A stretch of 36,300 nucleotides of DNA, taken from the NCBI GenBank assembly GCA_017694935.1, contig JADIME010000033.1, positions 1 through 36,300 of the forward strand. Reading direction: 5' to 3'. Source of the DNA: Candidatus Merdivivens pullistercoris. GTDB lineage: Bacteria > Bacteroidota > Bacteroidia > Bacteroidales > UBA932. Position numbers and translations under genes: made by a program. Below the pieces are notes generated by a model. It was given only the letters and a program-made list of their open reading frames with translations, was not told the origin of the DNA and searched no databases. Below, piece after piece: positions 24,335 to 32,556 of this stretch (position 1 is its first letter; each line of letters starts with the position of its first letter).

Positions 24335-24853
24335 TTAACCTTTAAAAACTTTGCTCATAGGGATGCCGCGAAGTCCGGCCACAGTGTAGGCATCGCGCAT
24401 TTCCGTCAATGCCGCAACAGTAGCTTTTACCAAGTTATGAGGGTTGGAAGAGCCTTTGGATTTGGCCAATACATTACGGATACCTACAGACTCGAAAACG
24501 GCACGCATCGCACCTCCGGCCTTTACTCCGGTACCCGGTGCAGCCGGTTTCATGAATACCCTTGCACCACCGAATTTGGATTCCTGCTCGTGAGGGATGG
24601 TACCGTTGAGTACAGGAACCTTTACGAGGTTTTTCTTAGCGTCTTCAACGCCTTTAGATATTGCAGTAGTCACCTCATTGGCTTTTCCGAGCCCGTAGCC
24701 GACTACCCCGTTTTCATCGCCTACTACCACGATAGCGGCAAAACTGAAATGCCGACCACCTTTGGTCACTTTCGTAACCCTTCTGATTGCGACCAACCTG
24801 TCTTTTAATTCAAGCTCTGATGTCTTGACTCTTTTAACATTTGAATTTGCCAT
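24335..24853 (-). CDS. rpsE: 30S ribosomal protein S5
   Basis: A 172-residue protein needed for decoding accuracy. Family parts are [43 protein letters not shown], the loop with [23 protein letters not shown], and the C-terminal domain with [21 protein letters not shown]. The position between rplR and rpmD is standard. Confidence 0.98.
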   Translation of the reverse strand: MANSNVKRVKTSELELKDRLVAIRRVTKVTKGGRHFSFAAIVVVGDENGVVGYGLGKANEVTTAISKGVEDAKKNLVKVPVLNGTIPHEQESKFGGARVFMKPAAPGTGVKAGGAMRAVFESVGIRNVLAKSKGSSNPHNLVKATVAALTEMRDAYTVAGLRGIPMSKVFKG

Positions 24854-24859
24854 ACTGTC

Positions 24860-25222
24860 TTAGAAAATTAGACCGCCTTCACGGGCAGCATCAGCCAAAC
24901 TTTTTACACGTCCATGATAGAGGTAACCACCCCTGTCGAATGATATCTTATCAATGCCTTTAGCAAGCGCGCGCTCGGCAATGGCCTTGCCTACTATAGC
25001 CGCAACATCCTTACCGCACTTTCCGGAGCATTCCGGAGCCAAAGCCTTTTCGAGGGAAGAAGCAGCCGCAAGCGTAATGCCTTTAGTGTCATCTACCACT
25101 TGCACATATATCTGCTTGTTGCTCCTGAACACAACCATTCTTGGTCTTTCCGGAGTACCATTGACAACTTTGCGGATACGGTAATGTATCCTTCTTCTTC
25201 TTTCTATTTTACTAAGTGCCAT
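24860..25222 (-). CDS. rplR: 50S ribosomal protein L18
   Basis: A 120-residue 5S rRNA-binding protein. Seen are [59 protein letters not shown], and the end [18 protein letters not shown]. An AGGAG sequence lies 8 nt before the start. Confidence 0.97.
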   Translation of the reverse strand: MALSKIERRRRIHYRIRKVVNGTPERPRMVVFRSNKQIYVQVVDDTKGITLAAASSLEKALAPECSGKCGKDVAAIVGKAIAERALAKGIDKISFDRGGYLYHGRVKSLADAAREGGLIF

Positions 25223-25236
25223 AGTCTTATCTCCTA

Positions 25237-25800
25237 TTATTTAGCGCTTGCCGACTTGCCGGCTTTCCTACGAAGTTGTTCACCTACGAACTTGATACCC
25301 TTGCCCTTGTAAGGTTCAGGCTTGCGGAGCGAGCGGATCTTTGCCGCAACCTCGCCCAGAAGCTGTTTGTCATGGCTTCTGAGTATCAATACAGGGTTCG
25401 CACCTTTCTTGACTGCTTCCGCCTCGGCCTTCACTTCCTGAGGAAGCATGAAATGAATATCATGTGAATAACCCAATGAGAACTCAAGGATTTGTCCCTT
25501 GACTTCCACACGGTATCCGACACCGACCAGCTCCTGCTTGATCGTGAAGCCTTCCGATACACCGACCACCATGTTGTGAATCAATGCACGGTAAAGTCCG
25601 TGAAGAGAACGGTGCTTAGGCAAATCGGTAGGACGGGATACTGTAACGACGTCACCCTCGACTTTAACGGTAATGTCCGGATTTACTTGAAGGGACAATT
25701 CCGTCTTGTGAGGTCCTTTAACCTTGACCATGTTGGAGGAGTCTACTTCGACTGTCACTCCGGCAGGTAGGTGTACAGGCAATTTTCCTATTCTTGACAT
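25237..25800 (-). CDS. rplF: 50S ribosomal protein L6
   Basis: A 187-residue protein near the factor-binding site of the 50S subunit. It starts [19 protein letters not shown] and contains [32 protein letters not shown], and the C-terminal signature [20 protein letters not shown]. Two L6 repeats of about 80 residues each can be followed along the protein. Confidence 0.98.
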   Translation of the reverse strand: MSRIGKLPVHLPAGVTVEVDSSNMVKVKGPHKTELSLQVNPDITVKVEGDVVTVSRPTDLPKHRSLHGLYRALIHNMVVGVSEGFTIKQELVGVGYRVEVKGQILEFSLGYSHDIHFMLPQEVKAEAEAVKKGANPVLILRSHDKQLLGEVAAKIRSLRKPEPYKGKGIKFVGEQLRRKAGKSASAK

Positions 25801-25823
25801 TTTTCTCGATTATTAAATTAATA

Positions 25824-26222
25824 TTAGTAAACGTAACAAATCAGCTCACCGCCGACACCGAGTTCCTTGGCTTTCTTGTCGGTGATTACACCTTTGGAAG
25901 TGGACAGCACAGCGATGCCCAATCCGTTCAGTATCCTCGGAATCCTGTCTACGGAAGCATAACGCCTCAAACCCGGGGTTGAAATCCTGCCTATCTTCTT
26001 GATTGCCGGCTTCTTTGTCTCCGGATGATACTTCAAGGCGATCTTGATGGTATTGAACGGAGTACCTTCAACGAGTTTGTAGCTTAAAATGTAACCCTGG
26101 TCAAAAAGTATCTCGGTAATGGCCATCTTCATTTTTGAAGAAGGTATTTCCACGATCTTGTGACCTGCCATATACGCATTGCGTATTCTGGTCAAATAAT
26201 CTGCAATTGGATCAGTGTTCAT
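25824..26222 (-). CDS. rpsH: 30S ribosomal protein S8
   Basis: A 132-residue primary 16S rRNA-binding protein. The start is MNTDPIADYLTRIRNAYMAG, with the C-terminal GLGIAVLSTSKGVITDKKAK and GGELICYVY. In E. coli S8 also represses its own operon by binding mRNA; no such site was identified here. The 82-nt gap upstream to rpsN is the longest inside the operon. Confidence 0.98.
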   Translation of the reverse strand: MNTDPIADYLTRIRNAYMAGHKIVEIPSSKMKMAITEILFDQGYILSYKLVEGTPFNTIKIALKYHPETKKPAIKKIGRISTPGLRRYASVDRIPRILNGLGIAVLSTSKGVITDKKAKELGVGGELICYVY

Positions 26223-26304
26223 AAAATTTTTTTTCCTTTAATACCGACGCCCCCGCGCCCGATATCCAATATTAATAATTAATAAAAAAGATACGAATAT
26301 TATC

Positions 26305-26574
26305 TTACCAGCTCGCTTTCTTCACGCCCGGGATAAGTCCGTTGCTGGCCATCTCGCGGAACTGTATACGGCTTATGCCGAACTGGCGCATATATCCTTT
26401 AGGACGGCCAGTAAGAGAGCAGCGGTTGTGCAGGCGGCAAGGGGAAGAATTCTTAGGGAGCTTGTCCAAAGCAGCCCAATCCCCTGCTTCCTTGAGAGCC
26501 TTTCTCTTTGCAGCGTACTTAGCAACTAATTTCGCGCGTTTTACTTCGCGGGCCTTCATTGATTCTTTTGCCAT
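26305..26574 (-). CDS. rpsN: 30S ribosomal protein S14, zinc-free long form
   Basis: An 89-residue protein of the small-subunit head. The pattern [40 protein letters not shown], and the end [13 protein letters not shown] matches the long S14 form, with the C-x2-C zinc pairs of the short form missing. It lies between rplE and rpsH. Confidence 0.97.
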   Translation of the reverse strand: MAKESMKAREVKRAKLVAKYAAKRKALKEAGDWAALDKLPKNSSPCRLHNRCSLTGRPKGYMRQFGISRIQFREMASNGLIPGVKKASW

Positions 26575-26582
26575 ATTCCTGT

Positions 26583-27179
26583 TTATTTATTGTTTTTCTT
26601 GAAAGGAATTCCGAATTTGCGGAGAAGGGTACGTGCCTCCTCGTCCGTATTGGCAGAGGTAACGAAAGTGATTTCCATTCCGAGCACTTTTGTTATCTTG
26701 TCTATATCTATCTCCGGGAAGATAATCTGCTCTTTTATTCCGAGAGTATAGTTTCCTCTTCCATCAAACTTCTCCTCGACACCGTTGAAGTCGCGGATAC
26801 GAGGCAGGGCCACTGCGATGAGTCTCTCAAGGAACTCGTACATCTTCTTTGAACGAAGCGTGACCTTCACACCGATAGGCATGCCTTTACGGAGTTTGAA
26901 GTTGGATATATCCTTTCTTGAAAAAGTCTGCACGGCTTTCTGGCCGGTTATCTGAGTCAGTTCCTGCTGTGCGACCTCGACGAGCTTCTTGTCGGACGTA
27001 GCCGAGCCTATACCCTGGTTGATGCTGATTTTTACCAGTTTCGGGCACTGCATGATTGTCGAGTACGAAAACTCTTGCATCATGGCAGGAACGATTTCTT
27101 CCTTGTATTTTTTCTGCAATGTAGGGACATAGCCTTTTGCAGGCGCCTGCTGTTGCGCTACTGTATTTTTCTTTGCCAT
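26583..27179 (-). CDS. rplE: 50S ribosomal protein L5
   Basis: A 198-residue 5S rRNA-binding protein at the central protuberance. It contains [59 protein letters not shown] and [21 protein letters not shown] short extension of about 16 residues precedes the conserved part ([20 protein letters not shown]). Its ATG shares one base with the rplX stop (TAATG), and GAGGAG in the last codons of rplX can serve as ribosome-binding site. Confidence 0.97.
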   Translation of the reverse strand: MAKKNTVAQQQAPAKGYVPTLQKKYKEEIVPAMMQEFSYSTIMQCPKLVKISINQGIGSATSDKKLVEVAQQELTQITGQKAVQTFSRKDISNFKLRKGMPIGVKVTLRSKKMYEFLERLIAVALPRIRDFNGVEEKFDGRGNYTLGIKEQIIFPEIDIDKITKVLGMEITFVTSANTDEEARTLLRKFGIPFKKNNK

Positions 27180-27496
27180 TATTTGATCTCCTCACCTGAT
27201 TTTTTAGCGTAACGAACGAGTTTGCCATTCTCCAAACGACGGCCGATCCTTGTAGGAACGCCTTTCACAGGATCCAATGGATTGAGGTTGGAAATATGTA
27301 TGCTTGCCTCTTTCTTTACTATGCCGCCCTGCGGGTTCTTTGCATTCGGTTTTGTCCTTCTGCTGACGAAGTTCACGCCTTCTACGATTGCACGCTCCTT
27401 GTCAGGGAACACCTCAAGCACTTTTCCTGTCTTTCCCTTGTCATCTCCGGAATTGACATATACCATATCGCCTTTCTTAATATGCAATTTTCTCAT
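27179..27496 (-). CDS. rplX: 50S ribosomal protein L24
   Basis: A 105-residue assembly-initiator protein with a KOW motif at the N-terminus: [34 protein letters not shown]. Next is [20 protein letters not shown] and [14 protein letters not shown]. An AGGAGGT Shine-Dalgarno sequence lies only 4 nt before the ATG. Confidence 0.97.
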   Translation of the reverse strand: MRKLHIKKGDMVYVNSGDDKGKTGKVLEVFPDKERAIVEGVNFVSRRTKPNAKNPQGGIVKKEASIHISNLNPLDPVKGVPTRIGRRLENGKLVRYAKKSGEEIK

Positions 27497-27513
27497 GATT
27501 ACCTCCTTGACGA

Positions 27514-27879
27514 TTACAGCACTTCAGGTGCCAATGAAACTATTTTCATGAAATTTTCCCTAAGTTCCCTTGCAACCGGCCCGAAAATACGTGTACCGCG
27601 TACCTCGCCCTGATTGTTAAGAAGAACGCACGCATTGTCATCGAAACGGATATACGATCCGTCCGCCCTGCGGATTTCTTTCTTTGTGCGGACAACGACA
27701 GCCTTGGAAACGCTTCCTTTCTTCGCGTCTCCACCCGGTATCGCACTCTTCACTGCAACGACAATCATGTCGCCCACACTTGCATAACGGCGGCGGGTTC
27801 CACCCAAGACACGGATACAAAGCACTTCCTTTGCACCGCTGTTGTCAGCCACCTGTAAACGTGTTTCCTGTTGTATCAT
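27514..27879 (-). CDS. rplN: 50S ribosomal protein L14
   Basis: A 121-residue protein at the subunit interface. Family sequences are [60 protein letters not shown] and the end IVSLAPEVL. It lies 2 nt after rpsQ. Confidence 0.98.
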   Translation of the reverse strand: MIQQETRLQVADNSGAKEVLCIRVLGGTRRRYASVGDMIVVAVKSAIPGGDAKKGSVSKAVVVRTKKEIRRADGSYIRFDDNACVLLNNQGEVRGTRIFGPVARELRENFMKIVSLAPEVL

Positions 27880-27881
27880 TG

Positions 27882-28136
27882 CTACTTAACTTTTTCAACG
27901 ATTTCTACTAACCTCCACCTCTTGGTCTTGCTCAAAGGGCGAGTCTCCATAATGCGAACAGTGTCGCCTTCGCTGCACTCGTTCTTTTCGTCATGCGCAA
28001 CGAACTTTGTGGTCTTATTAACGAATTTGCCATAAATCGGATGCTTCACTTTCCTGTGGACAGCTACTACAATCGATTTATCCATTTTGTTGCTGACAAC
28101 CAAACCTATCCTTTCTTTACGAAGATTTCTTTCCAT
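27882..28136 (-). CDS. rpsQ: 30S ribosomal protein S17
   Basis: An 84-residue primary 16S rRNA-binding protein with an OB fold. The start at 28136 ([20 protein letters not shown]) is preferred because it is the usual family start; a frame from 28151 would add five atypical residues (MGDSN). Further parts are [19 protein letters not shown] and [20 protein letters not shown]. Confidence 0.96.
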   Translation of the reverse strand: MERNLRKERIGLVVSNKMDKSIVVAVHRKVKHPIYGKFVNKTTKFVAHDEKNECSEGDTVRIMETRPLSKTKRWRLVEIVEKVK

Positions 28137-28152
28137 ATTTGAATCTCCCAAT

Positions 28153-28347
28153 TTAGTTCTGTTTTTCTTTTTCGGTAAGAATCGTCAACATGCGCGCGAT
28201 ATCTTTCCGCGTTTTCCTAATCTTAGAATTGTCCTCTAACGGAGAAATAGCGTGGTTCATAACCATGGTGGCAAGCTCTGCGCGTGTAGCCTCGATACGG
28301 TCACGGAGATCAGCCACGGACATTTCGCGAATTTCTGCTGGTTTCAT
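28153..28347 (-). CDS. rpmC: 50S ribosomal protein L29
   Basis: A 64-residue two-helix protein near the peptide exit tunnel. The start at 28347 ([20 protein letters not shown]) is chosen over an upstream ATG at 28368 because a GGAGG sequence lies 7 nt before it and the family starts this way. The end [20 protein letters not shown] is typical. Confidence 0.96.
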   Translation of the reverse strand: MKPAEIREMSVADLRDRIEATRAELATMVMNHAISPLEDNSKIRKTRKDIARMLTILTEKEKQN

Positions 28348-28367
28348 CTTGTTTCCTCCATCAATCA

Positions 28368-28787
28368 TTATTCAACATAATCCCTGCGAACCACGAACTT
28401 CGTGAGCACCGGCAACTTCTGCGCGCCAAGACGAAGAGCCTCCTTGGCTACTGCCATAGGAACGCCTTCCGCCTCGATGAGCATACGTCCCGGGGTCACA
28501 GGAGCAACGAATCCCTCCGGATTACCTTTACCTTTACCCATACGCACCTCGGCAGGCTTCTTAGTGTAAGGCTTGTCAGGGAAGATCCTGATCCAAATCT
28601 TACCTTCACGTTTCATATAACGCACTACAGCCTGACGGGCAGCCTCAATCTGCTGTCCGGTCAACCAGCAGCTTTCGAGGGTCTTAATGCCGAAAGAGCC
28701 GAAAGCAAGTTGGTTGCCCCTCTGGGCCATTCCTTTCATGCGGCCTTTCTGCTGCCTTCTGAACTTAGTTTTCTTCGGTTGTAACAT
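28368..28787 (-). CDS. rplP: 50S ribosomal protein L16
   Basis: A 139-residue protein of the 50S subunit near the A site. Seen are [60 protein letters not shown], and [20 protein letters not shown]. It is the first gene of this 22-gene run; rpsC, which normally precedes it, is absent, and a good promoter lies directly upstream. Confidence 0.97.
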   Translation of the reverse strand: MLQPKKTKFRRQQKGRMKGMAQRGNQLAFGSFGIKTLESCWLTGQQIEAARQAVVRYMKREGKIWIRIFPDKPYTKKPAEVRMGKGKGNPEGFVAPVTPGRMLIEAEGVPMAVAKEALRLGAQKLPVLTKFVVRRDYVE

Positions 28788-28859
28788 TTTCTTATTACTT
28801 ATAAATTAACTTTCACTATATCAACGAATTACGTATATCAACACACAATTCGAGGGTTG

Positions 28860-28888
28860 CAAAGGTACAAAAAAATCCGGACATGCAA
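28860..28888 (-). promoter_or_regulatory. Promoter of the rplP-rplQ operon
   Basis: On the minus strand the -7 box TACCTTTG is at 28860-28867 and the -33 TTG at 28886-28888, with an 18-nt spacer. It lies 73 nt before the rplP ATG and shows that the operon truly begins at rplP. Confidence 0.8.
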
Positions 28889-29088
28889 ACTTTTTTATGA
28901 AAATTTTCACTTTTTTAGTCCAAAAAAATCAAACATTAAAAAAACTATTTTCAATAAGTTATAACAGTCAAAAGAAAAATTATGGTACGGTTTTGGCTCA
29001 AAAAGCGCAGATCCGTCAAAGCGGGATGCAAGCTATTCAAGAAGCTGTTTAAACATTTTATAATTTTGCAACCGATGCAAAAAGGAAA
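28889..29088. other. AT-rich gap between divergent rplP and DUF4294 genes
   Basis: No gene is seen. It includes an AAGAAGCTGTTTAAA motif (29039-29053) and a -7-like TAATTTTG (29061-29068), 21 nt before the start of the plus-strand gene at 29089. No good -33 box is seen for that direction. Confidence 0.5.
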
Positions 29089-29769
29089 ATGAAACGATAC
29101 CTTATAATATTAATTACTGCAACGGCATTCCTCACATTCGCGCCCGGAGTAACCGAGAGCGCCGCCCAAAACGTCGAGAACGACTCGTACATGCCTTATT
29201 ATGTCACGGGCGACGGAGACACGGTGTATTACGGGAAACTGGAAGCGGCAAGGGTATATGCGAAACTGCCGAGACAGAAAGGCTCATACTGGAGAAAATA
29301 TTACCGGGACGTGGAAAATTTCGGCAAGACATATCCGTATGCATTGATGGCCAAGGAGATCCTGATGGAAACCGACAGCACGATTTTCGCCGAGGGATAT
29401 TCACGCCTCAAAAGGGAAAAATTCATCCGGGGCGTGGAAAAGGAATTGTTTGCAAAATTCGAAAAGCCGCTCAGGGGGATGACCGTCAATCAGGGGAAAA
29501 TGCTGATGAAGCTGATCGACAGGGAAGTCGGCATCACCTCTTATAATATAATAAAAGACTACCGCGGCGGGATCGCTGCCGGATTCTGGCAAGGAGTCGC
29601 AAAACTGTTCGGTTCCGACCTCAAAAGGCCGTATGACCCGGACGGCGAGGACGCAAGGATAGAAGAACTCGTGGAAATATGGGAGGCAGGCGAATATGAA
29701 GCCCTGTACTACTCCTTGTTCTGGAAATACCCGGACTTCATTCCGGAACCTTCCTCAAACCAAAGATAA
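29089..29769 (+). CDS. DUF4294 domain protein, exported
   Basis: A 226-residue protein with a signal peptide (IILITATAFLTFAPGVTESAA, cleavage near residue 26). The mature part begins with YMPYYVTGDGDTVYYGKLEAARVY and continues with YWRKYYRDVENFGKTYPYALMAKEI and LRGMTVNQGKMLMKLIDREV, the pattern of the DUF4294 family found in Bacteroidota. The mature protein is basic and mostly helical; its role is unknown. Its 3-prime end overlaps the convergent lpxH gene by 61 bp. Confidence 0.85.
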   Translation: MKRYLIILITATAFLTFAPGVTESAAQNVENDSYMPYYVTGDGDTVYYGKLEAARVYAKLPRQKGSYWRKYYRDVENFGKTYPYALMAKEILMETDSTIFAEGYSRLKREKFIRGVEKELFAKFEKPLRGMTVNQGKMLMKLIDREVGITSYNIIKDYRGGIAAGFWQGVAKLFGSDLKRPYDPDGEDARIEELVEIWEAGEYEALYYSLFWKYPDFIPEPSSNQR

Positions 29770-30455
29770 TTGCGGGTGTGTATCCAGTCCCCGAGGATGA
29801 ACAGCTCTCCGCCGCTTTCCACGGGCATCCTCGTCTGACAATGATAGTGGCCGAATACATAGTAGTCTATGCCTCCGTTCATCGTCCCGAAAGCATTCGC
29901 GAATTTATAAACAGGCTCCTCCTTGCCCTTGAACACATAGCTTGCGCCCCGGGCAAGACGGTTGTGTCTCGACCATGCGTTTCCGAAACGGAACGCCACC
30001 CACGGATGCAGCATTGAAAACAGAGACTGGGCCACCTTATTGTGGAACAACGCCCGAAGGAATTTGTATCCCCTGTCCCCCGGCCCCAGCCCGTCTCCAT
30101 GGCCTATGCAGAAGTTTTTCCCTCCAATATTGACGATGAAAGGCTGGTCCAGCGGAATCATCCCTATCTCGTCCCTGAAGTAACTGTAGGTCCATACATC
30201 ATGGTTTCCCTGAAAGAAACTCACCTTGACCCCTCTGTCTGTCAAATCGGCCAATGCGCCGAGCAACCGCACATACCCCCTCGGGACGACATCGCGGTAT
30301 TCATACCAGAAATCCCATATATCCCCAAGCAGATACAAGGCCTCCGTGTCCTCAGGCAAGGACCTCAGGAATGCGGTAAAATCCTCTTCCCTTTTCCGGG
30401 GAGAAGCAACATCCAATCCCAGATGCACGTCGGCGACAAAGAATACCTTCCCCAT
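29709..30455 (-). CDS. lpxH: UDP-2,3-diacylglucosamine diphosphatase
   Basis: A 248-residue calcineurin-like phosphoesterase that makes lipid X from UDP-2,3-diacylglucosamine in lipid A synthesis, acting at the inner face of the inner membrane. Metal-binding motifs are complete: ADVHLG at about 8-13, LLGDIWDFW at about 42-50, QGNHD at about 76-80, GHGDG near 118, and FGHYHCQ near 200. This layout fits the LpxH-like family of Bacteroidota. It follows uppP by 1 nt, so it belongs to the ftsX-DUF3098-uppP transcript. Confidence 0.88.
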   Translation of the reverse strand: MGKVFFVADVHLGLDVASPRKREEDFTAFLRSLPEDTEALYLLGDIWDFWYEYRDVVPRGYVRLLGALADLTDRGVKVSFFQGNHDVWTYSYFRDEIGMIPLDQPFIVNIGGKNFCIGHGDGLGPGDRGYKFLRALFHNKVAQSLFSMLHPWVAFRFGNAWSRHNRLARGASYVFKGKEEPVYKFANAFGTMNGGIDYYVFGHYHCQTRMPVESGGELFILGDWIHTRNYLWFEEGSGMKSGYFQNKE

Positions 30456-30456
30456 T

Positions 30457-31254
30457 TTACATCAGGAATTCGTATATGAAACAAAAGGCAGCCGCAATGA
30501 TGCAGTACAGCGAGAACCATGACAGGCGCGCCTTCTTGACAACGGAAATCATGAATCTGCATGCGAACAGCCCCGACAGGAACGCGGCAAGGAATCCGAC
30601 GGCCAGGGGCAACAGGCCGACGGACGAACCGGCGACTTCGCCTTTTACGACCGACAGGAACGCTTCCCCGAGTATCGGTATGATCACCATCAGGAAGGAA
30701 AACTTTGCTACCTGCGACCTGTCCGCCCCGGAAAACAGACCGGCGGCTATCGTAGTACCGGAGCGCGAAAGCCCCGGCAACACAGCAACGGCCTGGGCAA
30801 GTCCCATTATTATGGCATCCTTGTAACCCATGTCGTGCGATTTGAACGTGCTACGGCGCGACAGCCTTTCGGATACGAACAGCAATAACGCCGTAAGAAG
30901 CAACATGGAACCCACGACCGCGAGTCCCGCGCCGAAAACCGCCTCTACCTGCGACTTGAAAAAGAACCCCACTATCATGACAGGGATCAACGACACGCCG
31001 ATCATGGCGGCATATCGCATCTCGTTGTTGTATTTGAATCTGAATACGCCCTGCACCAGCGATGCTATCTCCCTCCAAAAAACGACTATCGTGCTCAACA
31101 CCGTCGCCGTATGGACAGTCACCTCAAAAAGCAGATCGCTGCTCTCTATGCCGAACAATGCCTTTCCTATGGCAAGGTGGCCGCTGCTGCTTATCGGCAA
31201 AAACTCGGTCAGGCCCTGCACGAGCCCCAAAACCAATGCTTCGAACCAATCCAT
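30457..31254 (-). CDS. uppP: Undecaprenyl-diphosphatase
   Basis: A 265-residue inner-membrane enzyme with about eight membrane segments that regenerates the undecaprenyl phosphate carrier for peptidoglycan and O-antigen building. The two catalytic regions are present: GLTEFLPISSSGHLAIG at about 14-30, and LPGLSRSGTTIAAGLFSGADR at about 160-180. It sits 3 nt after the DUF3098 gene. In related genomes truB often follows uppP; here lpxH does. Confidence 0.96.
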   Translation of the reverse strand: MDWFEALVLGLVQGLTEFLPISSSGHLAIGKALFGIESSDLLFEVTVHTATVLSTIVVFWREIASLVQGVFRFKYNNEMRYAAMIGVSLIPVMIVGFFFKSQVEAVFGAGLAVVGSMLLLTALLLFVSERLSRRSTFKSHDMGYKDAIIMGLAQAVAVLPGLSRSGTTIAAGLFSGADRSQVAKFSFLMVIIPILGEAFLSVVKGEVAGSSVGLLPLAVGFLAAFLSGLFACRFMISVVKKARLSWFSLYCIIAAAFCFIYEFLM

Positions 31255-31257
31255 CTG

Positions 31258-31545
31258 TTACTGATCCTTCCCTTTACGTACGGGACGCCCCATGATTGCG
31301 ACTATCTCGATGACTATTCCGGCCACTATCAGTATCGGGGCGGCAGTAAGCCTTGTGAAATTGAACATGCTCCAATTGAAATAGTCAGGGTCGTCGCTTC
31401 CGCCTCCGGCCAAAAGTATGAACCCTGAAACAATAACGGCCAGTCCCACCAATAGCAGGCGTATCCCCTTTGCGGACATGGGCATCCTGCCCTCATCCTG
31501 TTCTTTCTTCCCCTTTACGGAATATCTATCCGGTTGTTTCGACAT
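31258..31545 (-). CDS. DUF3098 membrane protein
   Basis: A 95-residue protein with two membrane segments: about 26-46 (IRLLLVGLAVIVSGFILLAGG) and about 66-86 (TAAPILIVAGIVIEIVAIMG). The intervening GGSDDPDYFNWSMFNFTRLT is the recognisable DUF3098 core. The gene lies between ftsX and uppP, its regular place in Bacteroidota, which suggests a role linked to division or envelope building. No function is established. Confidence 0.88.
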   Translation of the reverse strand: MSKQPDRYSVKGKKEQDEGRMPMSAKGIRLLLVGLAVIVSGFILLAGGGSDDPDYFNWSMFNFTRLTAAPILIVAGIVIEIVAIMGRPVRKGKDQ

Positions 31546-31596
31546 ATATCTTTCTGTTTATGTTAATGTTTAAATATCAGCTTCCGCGATTTCAGA

Positions 31597-32475
31597 CTAC
31601 AAATATAAATCATCCTTGGAAAATCCCACCAATTTATTTATGACCGCCGCCGTGGATACCATGCAGATAAAAATGCCCAGCACGGCCACAAAGACCAGCG
31701 ACCCCATGACAGCTTCGGGATCGACGGCTTCCAGAATGCCCGAGAAATCGTTTTTCACCACGATCAGGGCGGCTATTATGCCGAGCACGGCCACCATTCC
31801 GGCTATGAGCCCCTGAAAGAAGGCCTGTATCATGAAAGGCTTCCTGATGAACCCTTTGGTTGCCCCCACGAGCTGCATGGCATATATGGTGAATCTCTTG
31901 GAATACAAGTTCAGACGCACCGTATTCCCTATCAGCACGAATGATATGAAAAGCAACAGCAATATGAAGAACGCCAATACCGCCCCGGCCTTTTCTATGT
32001 TGTCGTTTAACGAATCGAAAAGCGACTGCTGATAGTACAGCCCGTCCACCCCGGGAATGTCGGTTATGCGCTCTTCAATGATCTTCAGACTATCCGCCTC
32101 TACATAAGCCGCATCGAGCGAGATTTCAAGCGAGATGGGGATAGGCGGGGTCTCGAACACATCCAGAAAACCGCTGCCCAGCTGCTCTTCCATTTCACGT
32201 ATCCCCTGTTCCCTGGATATGTATTCCACCGACTTGATCCCGTCCATGCCTTCTATCTTCTTGGCAAGGGAAAGCGCCGAAGTCTCATCCGCCGAAAGCG
32301 AAAGCTCGGCGGAAATCTTCATGTTTTCCCTGAAATAATCAGACACCGACTTCGCATTCGAAATCACCATCGCCGCCCCCCCGACGAGGAACAGCACCAG
32401 GCTTATGCTTATCACGGACGACAGGTACGATTGGGCTATTCGCCTCGATATGATTCCTTTTTCTCTTACAGACAT
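31597..32475 (-). CDS. ftsX: Cell division permease-like protein FtsX
   Basis: A 292-residue inner-membrane protein that works with the ATPase FtsE to activate cell-wall hydrolases during division. Four membrane segments are seen: about 20-42 (VISISLVLFLVGGAAMVIS), 165-187 (AGAVLAFFILLLLFISFVLIG), about 215-240, and about 260-282. The extracellular loop between TM1 and TM2 contains the usual EKIEGMDGIKSVEYISREQG and EVFETPPIPISLEI-like region. ftsE is not adjacent. The gene starts the envelope transcript and shares a short gap with the divergent GT5 gene. Confidence 0.93.
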   Translation of the reverse strand: MSVREKGIISRRIAQSYLSSVISISLVLFLVGGAAMVISNAKSVSDYFRENMKISAELSLSADETSALSLAKKIEGMDGIKSVEYISREQGIREMEEQLGSGFLDVFETPPIPISLEISLDAAYVEADSLKIIEERITDIPGVDGLYYQQSLFDSLNDNIEKAGAVLAFFILLLLFISFVLIGNTVRLNLYSKRFTIYAMQLVGATKGFIRKPFMIQAFFQGLIAGMVAVLGIIAALIVVKNDFSGILEAVDPEAVMGSLVFVAVLGIFICMVSTAAVINKLVGFSKDDLYL

Positions 32476-32498
32476 GCCTCAACGATTGCAACAATTTT

Positions 32499-32506
32499 CA
32501 AAGATA
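32499..32506 (-). promoter_or_regulatory. ftsX -7 promoter box
   Basis: Minus-strand TATCTTTG, 24 nt before the ftsX ATG. No TTG is seen at the normal -33 distance. Confidence 0.5.
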
Positions 32507-32527
32507 GTTATTTTCAAAAATATTCAC

Positions 32528-32535
32528 TACCTTTG
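32528..32535 (+). promoter_or_regulatory. -7 promoter box of the GT5-domain gene
   Basis: TACCTTTG matches the consensus and lies 21 nt before the ATG at 32557. The -33 element is weak. Confidence 0.6.
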
Positions 32536-32556
32536 TAGGAAATTTGTTATTGAATC

